From a virus, in the IMG/VR virus record IMGVR_UViG_3300025879_000113, positions 1 to 23,393 of that record: a stretch of DNA of 23,393 bases. One strand, given 5' to 3'. The notes beneath the pieces are model-generated. The model was not told where the DNA came from and ran no database searches. It worked only from the letters and a program-made list of their open reading frames with translations. Made by a program: the position numbers and the translations under genes. Positions 15,232 to 21,632 of the stretch are shown here, in pieces (positions within the stretch are counted from its first letter, which is position 1; every line of letters starts with the position of its first letter).

Positions 15232-18096
15232 ATGGATTTAATTATTCCTGAAAGTGTTAGAGGCGCGTTAGCTGAAGCTGATAAAGACAACACTCCGACA
15301 GCAGAAGTTAAGGGATTGATAATACCTGAGTCGGTGATGGCAAGTGTCAGTCAAAGCCCGGGCGAGATTGTCATACCTGAAAGCGTATATGCGGCCAGTG
15401 ATTCGGAAGACTCAGACTTCTTTGATGGCTTAAAGGGCTTGGCTATAGAGGCAGGCGAGGGTCTTACGTTCGGTGCTCTTGGTGAGCTAGTAGCAATAGC
15501 CCAGGCTGCAACAAGTGATGATACTTACGAAGAAGCGAAGGCGGAATACGAGGAAGCTCGCCGCCGATTCAAGGAAGAGAATCCAAACCTTGCTGAGTAT
15601 GCCCTGCCTCTTGAGCTTATAGCTTCTATACCTACAGGGTATGGCTTCTTTAAAACTTTAGGCAAGATTGGTATTAAGTCTGTTGCAAAACAGGCAGGCA
15701 TAGAAGGTGCTACCTATGGCGCTCTTTCTGGTGAAGGCGCAGAGGATCGTGCAATTAAGGCTATTACTGGTGGCGCTCTTGGCTTGTCTGGCGGCAAGAT
15801 AATTGACGTAGCAACCGGAGCTGTCAAGACTGCCGGGCGAAAGCTAAAGGATAAGTCAGACGCTAAGAAGGCAGAGAGAGAAAAGGACATCGAGCTAGAA
15901 GAAGATCTTGGTTTCGATCCTGATGCTGATAACGTCACATTAATTGAGCGCGTACCAGAGGGCGAGGAAGCTCCATATAGCCTTCTTACTGGCAATCGAG
16001 ACCCGCAGTACCAGCCAATAACAATCGTTCCAGAGGACGCTCCAGTGTCTACTGGTGGCAGTAGGGTTATACCTGAAGGTCCGGTTCGTGGTGGCGCGTC
16101 AGAGGTTGTGACTCCAGCATATAGAGAGGCTGCTCGACCACAGTTTAAACAGACAGTGGCAGGGCCAGAGATGGGGCCAAGCTGGAAAGATGCAACTAAT
16201 GCCGGCGAGTTATTCCAAGGCGTTAAGTCTGGCTTAGTAAGAACCTACCTAAGATTAAAGCCTATGACTGATCTGCTACAGAGCAGGGTTAGTCGTGGCG
16301 TTGGTGCTTTGGCTCAACGCGCAGATGAATCAGCAACCAGAACATCGCAGCTTGAGTTTGAAAATTTTGTCCAGCCTATACAAAACATAGCTGAAGAGTG
16401 GGATAACAATAAAGCTCTTAGGGAAAATACCCTTCTGCTTTCAGAGGGAAGCAGCCGAATGTCAGTAGAAAATTATCTATCTTACATTGGAAAAACTTTC
16501 GGTGAAGAATCTAAAGATAATATGGCTAGGTATCTAGCTTGGTCTAGGAAAAAGAACGTAGAGTTTAATGAAAGATTTTCTTCCCCTAAAAACGAAGTCT
16601 ATCTTCATAGGCAGAGAAGGTATAACAACAACAAAGAATACAACAAGGCTATTGAAGAAGAGTTTAGTCTTCCATTAGATCCAGCCCTCAAGAAAAGATA
16701 CCTAAGTGTTCATGACAAGATGGGAAAGGGTGGCAGGGCAAGGCTGATAGATGGCACTGACGTAGCTGACTACTATCAAAACGTATTCCTTACTAACTCT
16801 CGAAGAATAATGAACAACGAAAAGCTTCTTGAATATGGAAAGAAGTTTGGCGTTAGAGGCAAGGGCGAGACGTTAACTGCCGAGCAGATCATGCAAAGGA
16901 TTGGCCGAGAGTTAAAGAAGCGTGGCATAGAAGGTGACCGCGCTGACTTTGCTATTCAAGAAATTAGGCGTAATCTTCTTGGTGAAAGAAAGTCAATGAA
17001 CCAGATATTACAGGCACTACAAACGCTTGGATATGGCGGGTCACTTGCTGGCTTTAAGTCTGCTCTTCTTAACCTTCACGATGTTCCTCAGACCGCTGTT
17101 ACTCAGGGTCCGATGGCATTGCGATCTTGGTTCAAGAATATAGTCAAAGACAAAAACGGTAAGATGCTATCCGATAGCTTTGGCTTTAGTCAGCAGGCTA
17201 AGTACGGTGAATTTGCTAACGCATTACAGCAGACATTATCTACTCCCGGCGGGACAGCTAAGTCACTTAACAACACAGCAAACAAAACAACCAATACTCT
17301 GATGAAGCTTAGCTTGTTTCAGGTGTCAGACAAGGTTGGCAAGGGTGGAGTGTTACGTGCCGTTCAACAACGTGCTGTTGATGACGTTGAAAGGAACGGA
17401 GCTAAAGCTCTCAAGGCTAAGTGGGGCGATTACTTCTCTGATTATGAGCTACGAAAGATGGCTGATGATTTGAAGAAGCATGGAATGGATGACTCTAAGT
17501 ACAGCCAGGAGGGCCTGGAACTCATCGAGGAAATGATGATGGCTGGCCTTGGTCAGCAGCAGTTAATCTCCGCTGGTGGTAGACCTGCAATCTGGGCGGA
17601 TCACCCCAACGCTAGAGTCTTCCTTGCACTACGTGGTTTCGCCATGAAGCAGCAAGCAGTAGCACTTAGAAATACTCTCCAGAATATACAAGAGGGTAAT
17701 ATAGAAGAGGCTAAGGACTACGCTATTCGCTATGCCATATTCTCAATGGGTGCATTCGCAGCAATCAATGAGGGTAGACAAGTGCTGTTTGGTGATGGCG
17801 AGCCTAGTGCTCAACGTGTACAGAGAAGCTTCTTCGATCAACTGGTTGGTGTCATATCACTGAATAGTGCGAGTGTTAACGACTATTCGTGGGGCAAGAT
17901 ACAGAGAGGGGAGTTCCTCAGTTATGTTGTTGATAACAATACACCTATCGCTATTGGAGTTCCTGTTGAAGCTGTGCAAGATGTTCTTGATACTCTTATT
18001 GGAGAGAAAGAGATTGGCGAACTTCCCAATACTCTTCCCTTAATCAAGCAAGGACGCAACGCTATAACAAACTTCCAAGAAGCTAGTTCCAACTAA
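15232..18096 (+). CDS. Large internal virion/ejection protein with N-terminal IPESV repeats
   Basis: 954 residues. Three copies of a short motif open the protein: LIIPESV at 3-9 and 29-35, and IVIPESV at 46-52. Then comes LAIEAGEGLTFGALGELVAI and a charged helix (AKAEYEEARRRFKEENPN), followed by a Gly/Ala-rich hydrophobic block (150-200), a sequence style frequent in large phage internal proteins. A Lys/Glu-rich linker (200-330) leads to a long helical region. About 598-625 reads GYGGSLAGFKSALLNLHDVP, which resembles domains of large polyvalent phage proteins. No lytic transglycosylase Glu motif is evident. Only a weak AAGG precedes the ATG. It is the last late gene and its 3' end overlaps the opposing HNH gene by 14 bases. 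The likely role is DNA ejection. Confidence 0.65.
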   Translation: MDLIIPESVRGALAEADKDNTPTAEVKGLIIPESVMASVSQSPGEIVIPESVYAASDSEDSDFFDGLKGLAIEAGEGLTFGALGELVAIAQAATSDDTYEEAKAEYEEARRRFKEENPNLAEYALPLELIASIPTGYGFFKTLGKIGIKSVAKQAGIEGATYGALSGEGAEDRAIKAITGGALGLSGGKIIDVATGAVKTAGRKLKDKSDAKKAEREKDIELEEDLGFDPDADNVTLIERVPEGEEAPYSLLTGNRDPQYQPITIVPEDAPVSTGGSRVIPEGPVRGGASEVVTPAYREAARPQFKQTVAGPEMGPSWKDATNAGELFQGVKSGLVRTYLRLKPMTDLLQSRVSRGVGALAQRADESATRTSQLEFENFVQPIQNIAEEWDNNKALRENTLLLSEGSSRMSVENYLSYIGKTFGEESKDNMARYLAWSRKKNVEFNERFSSPKNEVYLHRQRRYNNNKEYNKAIEEEFSLPLDPALKKRYLSVHDKMGKGGRARLIDGTDVADYYQNVFLTNSRRIMNNEKLLEYGKKFGVRGKGETLTAEQIMQRIGRELKKRGIEGDRADFAIQEIRRNLLGERKSMNQILQALQTLGYGGSLAGFKSALLNLHDVPQTAVTQGPMALRSWFKNIVKDKNGKMLSDSFGFSQQAKYGEFANALQQTLSTPGGTAKSLNNTANKTTNTLMKLSLFQVSDKVGKGGVLRAVQQRAVDDVERNGAKALKAKWGDYFSDYELRKMADDLKKHGMDDSKYSQEGLELIEEMMMAGLGQQQLISAGGRPAIWADHPNARVFLALRGFAMKQQAVALRNTLQNIQEGNIEEAKDYAIRYAIFSMGAFAAINEGRQVLFGDGEPSAQRVQRSFFDQLVGVISLNSASVNDYSWGKIQRGEFLSYVVDNNTPIAIGVPVEAVQDVLDTLIGEKEIGELPNTLPLIKQGRNAITNFQEASSN

Positions 18097-18475
18097 CTAT
18101 CTCATGCGCGGGGTCGGCCTCGGCCCTGCGTATCTCTCCTCGATAGTGGTCGCTGATCTCCTTACGTAGGATCTTGTTGGTCTTTAGTATTGCGCTCGCC
18201 TTCTCCCTCAGAAGGTTCATATGGCCCTCTCCCCACAGCCTGACAAGCCAGTCATGGAACGCTATAGGGTGTTCGGTATGTCGCATATGGCATCCTCTGC
18301 ATAACGTCACAGCGTTATCCATGCTCCACCTGGTGCTCTTCTTAGCTCTGCCATATATGTGGGCGCAGTCAAGCTGACCTTCAGTCTTGCCGCAGTCAAG
18401 GCAGGTATGACCATCCCTATGACGAACGCAATCACTGAACCATTTGTCACAAGCCTCACGTTTAATCCCGCTCAT
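18083..18475 (-). CDS. HNH endonuclease (NinG/Rap-like type)
   Basis: 130 residues. A zinc-binding HNH core is visible: C25-x2-C28 (CLDC), DCAHIYGR with H39, TRWSMDNA with N54, and C59-x2-C62-H63 (CRGCH). The 'AHI..R...TRW..DN...LC..CH' pattern belongs to phage HNH nucleases, and the pairing with a NinB-like gene upstream resembles the lambda nin region, where NinG (Rap) acts on recombination junctions. A general homing or packaging-type HNH is the alternative. The start ATG lies within the last 14 bases of the upstream gene. As the last gene of the early operon it overlaps the last late gene tail to tail by 14 bases. Confidence 0.75.
   Translation of the reverse strand: MSGIKREACDKWFSDCVRHRDGHTCLDCGKTEGQLDCAHIYGRAKKSTRWSMDNAVTLCRGCHMRHTEHPIAFHDWLVRLWGEGHMNLLREKASAILKTNKILRKEISDHYRGEIRRAEADPAHEIVSWN
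18104..18133 (+). terminator. Candidate 3'-end hairpin of the late operon
   Basis: A hairpin with 10-bp arms (18104-18113 with 18124-18133) and a 10-base loop starts 8 bases after the stop of the last late gene. In plus-strand RNA two pairs are G-U. In minus-strand RNA these become A-C mismatches, so the fold favours the late transcript. It is followed by pyrimidine-rich sequence (TATCTCTCCTC) but not a true U run, so it may be a weak terminator or just an RNA-end structure. It lies inside the HNH coding sequence. Confidence 0.35.
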
Positions 18476-18659
18476 CTGAACCCTCTACTAATTCTAAGAA
18501 TCGCACCTTCTCAAGGTACTCTCCCTCATGTTGATTGGAAAGCTTAATGCTTAGGTCAAACAATATAACTACGTCACACCTGAAGCGTCGAGACATAGAC
18601 TCGGCAGCCTGGACAGCTATCATGCACTCTTCACTATCGAACGGGAAATGAATGTACAT
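18462..18659 (-). CDS. Hypothetical early protein (65 residues)
   Basis: I choose the ATG at 18659 (MYIHFPFDSEECMIAVQAAE), which overlaps the stop of the upstream gene as TGATG. An in-frame GTG at 18671 would add four residues but would sit deeper in the upstream gene. The sequence is alpha/beta-like with a basic middle (SMSRRFRCDVVILFDLSIKL) and an acidic tail (LELVEGSDERD). No family is recognised. Tight overlaps on both sides make it a credible operon member. Confidence 0.55.
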   Translation of the reverse strand: MYIHFPFDSEECMIAVQAAESMSRRFRCDVVILFDLSIKLSNQHEGEYLEKVRFLELVEGSDERD

Positions 18660-18871
18660 CAATCCATCCACCCTTCTAGTTCCTTGTTGCGTCTTCTAAG
18701 CTTATAGATAGCACGCTGGTATAAGGACTTGGCTGCGTTATGTGTTATGCCAAGCTCGTCAGCTATCTCCTGCATTGTCATCTCATACAGGGGCGCTCCC
18801 GCCTTGCTATCACTGTAGCTTTCAGGCTCAGGCTTTTCTTTTTCCTTGCTCCACTCGTCAATAAAGCTCAT
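18659..18871 (-). CDS. Sigma-70 region 4-like helix-turn-helix protein
   Basis: 70 residues. The N-terminal 30 are charged and probably unfolded. 31-60 (MTMQEIADELGITHNAAKSL, then YQRAIYKLRRR) matches the region 4 type HTH of sigma factors: 'T..EIA..LGIT...A..L..RA..KLR'. This is the part that reads the -35 element. Region 2 is absent, so it is not a complete sigma factor. It could act as a transcriptional regulator, an appropriator of host RNA polymerase or a small DNA-binding factor. It starts in an ATGA overlap with the NinB-like gene. Its place at the end of the early operon would suit a switch to late transcription, which is inference. Confidence 0.65.
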   Translation of the reverse strand: MSFIDEWSKEKEKPEPESYSDSKAGAPLYEMTMQEIADELGITHNAAKSLYQRAIYKLRRRNKELEGWMD

Positions 18872-19284
18872 AGCTTCTTAATATCCTCTGATGAGAACGG
18901 TACATATACACCGGTCCTTGATCCTATCTCACTCAGAAGAGCCTCTACCGAATGTGATAGCTCTTCCTTTGTTAGTCTTGAGCTTCTATCTGTGTCAAAC
19001 ATATGTTTTATCATCGGCCTATACAACACATCTTTGATCGAATGCTCTGACCAGGGAATACCTCTCTTGGTTATTGCATCGCTCTTCATGTCATAGCCTG
19101 CATCATTCAGTGAATTCGCTAGCCTTCTGAACATTGCATGGAGTGCATGATTCTGAAGATCACTCCTAGTCATCTCCTTGATAGAGTAAGTAAACTCTTT
19201 ACCTGCATCTTGCTCTGCCATTATGAATTCACAGAAGGCTTTTGCTTGATCCTTGTTCTTAACGCTCCATGAATGTCCGCTCAT
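18868..19284 (-). CDS. NinB/Orf-like recombination protein
   Basis: 138 residues. Features shared with the lambda NinB (Orf) family are the DLQNHALHAMFRRLANSLND region (42-61) and the late segment RLTKEELSHSVEALLSEIGS followed by GVYVPF (103-130). These match the family's 'S...LT..E.S..IE.....G...GV..P' ending. Orf proteins bind SSB and single-stranded DNA and help load recombinases in RecFOR-type pathways. The start overlaps the helicase stop (TAATG) and the end overlaps the HTH gene (ATGA). The length is close to the family norm of about 140-150. Assignment is by remembered pattern, not by alignment. Confidence 0.6.
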   Translation of the reverse strand: MSGHSWSVKNKDQAKAFCEFIMAEQDAGKEFTYSIKEMTRSDLQNHALHAMFRRLANSLNDAGYDMKSDAITKRGIPWSEHSIKDVLYRPMIKHMFDTDRSSRLTKEELSHSVEALLSEIGSRTGVYVPFSSEDIKKL

Positions 19285-20192
19285 TAGTATGTCCTTGGCT
19301 TTGTAATTCTATGATATGTCTCACAGAATGTACGTGATCTGTCGCTCTGCCACAGCCCAAGCTTGCCCTCGAACTTGTGGTTTCTCTGCTTGCATATAAA
19401 TAACACAAGGTCAGGTCGGCTGTCATCAAAGCTATCGTCATCCGTCTGGCCTGTATTCTTTTTATACGCCTTCTCTTTGTCGTGCCACACAGTAATTATG
19501 GTTGAGCTAATGTTAGCTAGGTGTGAGCTACCAATGAAGTCATACTTGCCTGGTATCTTTGACTCTCCGTTCTGACCATCTGGCTTTCTTACGTGGTGTA
19601 TCAATAAGATGCAGGTTTCATACCTCTTGGCTATTGCGGCTAGTCGCTGGCTAAACTTCTGCTCTTGATTGTAGTCGTCACTTGCACCCATCATCATCAG
19701 CGCATCGAGGATAATTAGCTTGCACTCTTTATCCCTAGCCAATGCTATCGTCATTTGTAGTGCTATCTCAGGATTGATAACGTCAACAACATCATATACG
19801 TGGAGGTGTGGATCAACTGCCTTCCTTACCTTGTCCATGTACGGCATCGGTGGCGATGATCTGTCCGCTGCGAACTCACCGAACTGCTCTATGATCTCTT
19901 CCGCTGGCAGCTCAAGGCTTGCTATACCTACATTGCATCCCTGCTCTATGGCGCTGAACGCCATCTGTGCGGCTATCGTACTCTTGAAGTGGCCGCTGTA
20001 CCCTCCCATCAACACTAGCTCCTTCGGCCTTAGCAGTATCCTTCCCTCTGCTTTGTTCCACGGCAGCTTGACTCCGCTATCCTTCACTGACCTGTGCTCT
20101 TCCAGTCTGTTATACAGGGTGGTGGCGCTTACTATCTTGTGGTGCTGCAAGTCCGCCGTCTCTTCGGCTACCCTTATCTCTTTGTCTGTCAC
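19284..20192 (-). CDS. DnaB-like replicative helicase (RecA-type ATPase domain only)
   Basis: 302 residues from a GTG in a GTGA overlap. The core is a DnaB-type hexameric helicase motor: Walker A region LMGGYSGHFKST (61-72), ASLELP with E94, Walker B KLIILDA (158-164), LLIHHVRKP (197-204), and KQRNHKFEGKLGLW (268-281). The usual Gly before the Walker A Lys is Phe69, an unusual change. No DnaB N-terminal domain and no primase domain is fused. It would unwind the phage fork, loaded by the neighbouring DnaT-like protein. It could instead be a RepA-like or Sak4-like ATPase, but the KQRN motif and the neighbours favour the helicase. Confidence 0.8.
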   Translation of the reverse strand: MTDKEIRVAEETADLQHHKIVSATTLYNRLEEHRSVKDSGVKLPWNKAEGRILLRPKELVLMGGYSGHFKSTIAAQMAFSAIEQGCNVGIASLELPAEEIIEQFGEFAADRSSPPMPYMDKVRKAVDPHLHVYDVVDVINPEIALQMTIALARDKECKLIILDALMMMGASDDYNQEQKFSQRLAAIAKRYETCILLIHHVRKPDGQNGESKIPGKYDFIGSSHLANISSTIITVWHDKEKAYKKNTGQTDDDSFDDSRPDLVLFICKQRNHKFEGKLGLWQSDRSRTFCETYHRITKPRTY

Positions 20193-20548
20193 AGTACTGC
20201 TCCTGTCTTATCGTTATCCTGCTTGGGCGCATTGCTAAATCCATTCCTTGACCAGGTTCTTACGCACGCCTCCCAACTCTTGACTGTCTCTCCGTTGTTG
20301 AGCTTCCATCCCCTTGCCTCGTAATAATCAACGAACGCATTAGCATCAATGCCTGCGTTATTCTTCTTGATGTAATCACTAACATCGGCAACTGTTGGCG
20401 GGGTAAACCTTGCCCTTGGCTGAGAGGCTCTTTTCTTTTTGCTCTCGCCCATCTCCACTAACCTCTCCAGCGCAATTGTCTGTCGCTCTGCGTATACGCA
20501 TAGGGTTGTTAGTCTTGCCTCGATACAATCAAGTATCTCGTCGGTCAT
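20189..20548 (-). CDS. DnaT-like replication accessory protein
   Basis: 119 residues with AAGGAG 6 bases before ATG. The C-terminal domain (47-103), RFTPPTVADVSDYIKKNNAG then DANAFVDYYEARGWKLNNGE and WEACVRTWSRN, is the module common to phage replication initiators and DnaT-like proteins that touch DNA and recruit helicase. The N-terminus (1-45) is a charged helix with KKKR. It lies immediately before the helicase gene and overlaps it (GTGA), which fits a helicase-loading or primosome role. No ATPase motif is present, so it is not a DnaC-type loader. Confidence 0.7.
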   Translation of the reverse strand: MTDEILDCIEARLTTLCVYAERQTIALERLVEMGESKKKRASQPRARFTPPTVADVSDYIKKNNAGIDANAFVDYYEARGWKLNNGETVKSWEACVRTWSRNGFSNAPKQDNDKTGAVL

Positions 20549-20892
20549 ATCTTTCTCCTTACAGCTTGAACATATGATTGTTGATCTTCTTGGCTTAGGT
20601 TTTTGCCTGAAGCAATGTCTGCCTTGGCAATAGCAATGATGTAATCATCTAGGTCTGAGCTAGAGTCAGGCATCTTTGCTAGGTATTCATAAAACAAATC
20701 TCTAGGCTGCATACCTATAGCTGAACAAACTTCACTGATGGTACAGCCTGCATGACAGTGCATTAGTACGCCTTTGTTTCCTTCCGCTATTGATAGTGAT
20801 GGTCCTTTGTCATCGTGAGCCGGGCATCTTGATTGCCATCCTCTCCCTGACTTTCTTACGTTAGGTAATCTATTGAGCACTTGATCTATCAC
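20545..20892 (-). CDS. Primase-type zinc-finger protein (no catalytic domain)
   Basis: 115 residues from a GTG in a GTGA overlap. The zinc-binding motif of phage primases is clear: CPAHDDKGPSLSI with C23 and H26, then MHCHAGC with C46 and C50, followed by a helical stretch (ISEVCSAIGMQPRDLFYEYL). In primases this finger reads the priming site on single-stranded DNA. The TOPRIM or other catalytic core that normally follows is missing, since the remaining 40 residues are a polar helix. It may be half of a split primase, a partner for host DnaG or a DNA-binding factor. Confidence 0.7.
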   Translation of the reverse strand: MIDQVLNRLPNVRKSGRGWQSRCPAHDDKGPSLSIAEGNKGVLMHCHAGCTISEVCSAIGMQPRDLFYEYLAKMPDSSSDLDDYIIAIAKADIASGKNLSQEDQQSYVQAVRRKI

Positions 20893-21230
20893 AGGTAATC
20901 CTTTGGCTGTAGCTCTGGTAGGTTAGTAGCTGGCGCTTCCTCGCTTGTCTGCTTTCTTGTCCTGAAGAATCCATCATGATCTGGATACATCTTCATAAAC
21001 CTTCTTGCATACAGTGGCCTGAAGTTATTATTAATCTTGAACTCAGAGTCTCCGTTGCCGCCAACATCCATCTCCCATCTGATGCGCTCGAAGATTGCAT
21101 TGACAGAATAGTTTGCGTAGCCCTTGGATATGATCTCCTTGCTGAACCTTACGAACAGATCCCAAACTTCTGGGTGGTTCTTATGGTATGCCTGGCACTG
21201 AGCCTTCATCTCATCAAGACGAGTTTCCAT
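20889..21230 (-). CDS. Conserved replication-linked phage protein, function unknown
   Basis: 113 residues. An upstream in-frame ATG at 21254 would start inside the terminator's T run. The ATG at 21230 has a perfect Shine-Dalgarno (AGGAGG) four bases ahead, so I choose it. The sequence NHPEVWDLFVRFSKEIISKG, AIFERIRWEMDV, FKINNNFRPLYARRFMKMYP and GFFRTRKQ matches a short phage family often found beside replication or recombination genes and usually called hypothetical. Basic patches in RRFMK and FRTRK hint at nucleic-acid binding. It is the first gene after the mid-operon terminator. Confidence 0.7.
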   Translation of the reverse strand: METRLDEMKAQCQAYHKNHPEVWDLFVRFSKEIISKGYANYSVNAIFERIRWEMDVGGNGDSEFKINNNFRPLYARRFMKMYPDHDGFFRTRKQTSEEAPATNLPELQPKDYL

Positions 21231-21234
21231 TTGA

Positions 21235-21240
21235 CCTCCT
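21235..21240 (-). promoter_or_regulatory. Shine-Dalgarno AGGAGG deciding the start at 21230
   Basis: A full-consensus AGGAGG on the minus strand lies four bases before ATG 21230. It is the strongest ribosome site seen in the early operon and sits 12 bases after the terminator T run. Translation of the second half of the operon may therefore begin afresh here. Confidence 0.8.
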
Positions 21241-21252
21241 AAAATGAGGGAC

Positions 21253-21280
21253 AAAAAAGCCCCGACCCGAAGGCCGAGGC
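21253..21280 (-). terminator. Intrinsic terminator with UUCG tetraloop inside the early operon
   Basis: On the minus strand a nine-pair GC-rich stem (21280-21272 with 21267-21259) closes a TTCG loop and is followed at once by six T (21258-21253). Two pairs are G-U in this strand and would be A-C mismatches in the other, so it works on the early transcript only. It separates the SSB-like gene from the replication genes, leaving 22 bases before the next start codon. Confidence 0.88.
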
Positions 21281-21302
21281 AATGACTGCTTAGGAGTTTG
21301 CC

Positions 21303-21341
21303 ATGAAAGGCACTATTAAATTTACTCCGTTCGCAGAATAA
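21303..21341 (+). other. Possible 12-codon mini-ORF in the intergenic gap, opposite strand
   Basis: The 120-base gap 21231-21350 is the longest gap between genes in the window. Besides the terminator it holds, on the plus strand, AGGAG (21292-21296), a 6-base spacer and ATG followed by MKGTIKFTPFAE and a stop. It runs against the early operon. No good promoter is visible ahead of it. It may be chance or an antisense leader. Confidence 0.2.
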
Positions 21342-21350
21342 TGCAACCCC

Positions 21351-21632
21351 TTACCAAGGCATATCCTCGTCTGCAACTGCTGGTATGTTTGATGGGGCCA
21401 TACCCTTCTCACCCTTAGGCTTCCAAGTATTTACGGCGGCATACCATTTACCACTACGCCCTTCCTTAACATCGAGCGATACCCATTGCTCTCCGCTATC
21501 CTGCTTTGACTTGAGCCAGCTAATAGCTTCATCAAGTTTGATTTGGATCTTACCCTTAACAAAGTCTGGGGCTTGATCTGCTGGTGCTTTTGCAAAGATC
21601 CCTTCTGGGAATTCCATATTGTTATCCATCAT
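21351..21632 (-). CDS. Small SSB-like protein with acidic C-terminal tip
   Basis: 93 residues. Two adjacent ATGs (21632 and 21629) follow AAGGAG. The first gives ATGA overlap, the second the better 7-base spacing. The sequence FPEGIFAKAPADQAPDFVKG, IQIKLDEAISWL, WVSLDVKEGRSGKWYAAVNT reads like a small beta-barrel, and it ends ADEDMPW. An acidic tip with a bulky last residue is the feature by which SSB proteins recruit partners (DDDIPF in E. coli SSB). With an annealing-protein candidate just upstream, I infer single-stranded DNA binding. It is shorter than classical SSB (about 170). Confidence 0.55.
   Translation of the reverse strand: MMDNNMEFPEGIFAKAPADQAPDFVKGKIQIKLDEAISWLKSKQDSGEQWVSLDVKEGRSGKWYAAVNTWKPKGEKGMAPSNIPAVADEDMPW

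Noticed and set aside
19720-20238. 172-codon plus-strand frame over the helicase gene
   Set aside because: The minus-strand frame carries all helicase motifs, so the long antisense frame is a by-product.
21231-21260. Plus-strand promoter using TTGACC at 21231
   Set aside because: A good -35 match but no -10 at the right distance. The bases are explained by the minus-strand ribosome site.
21290-21350. Minus-strand promoter (TTGCAT plus TAAATT-like) in the gap before the terminator
   Set aside because: Only weak matches to both boxes, and it would feed straight into the terminator.
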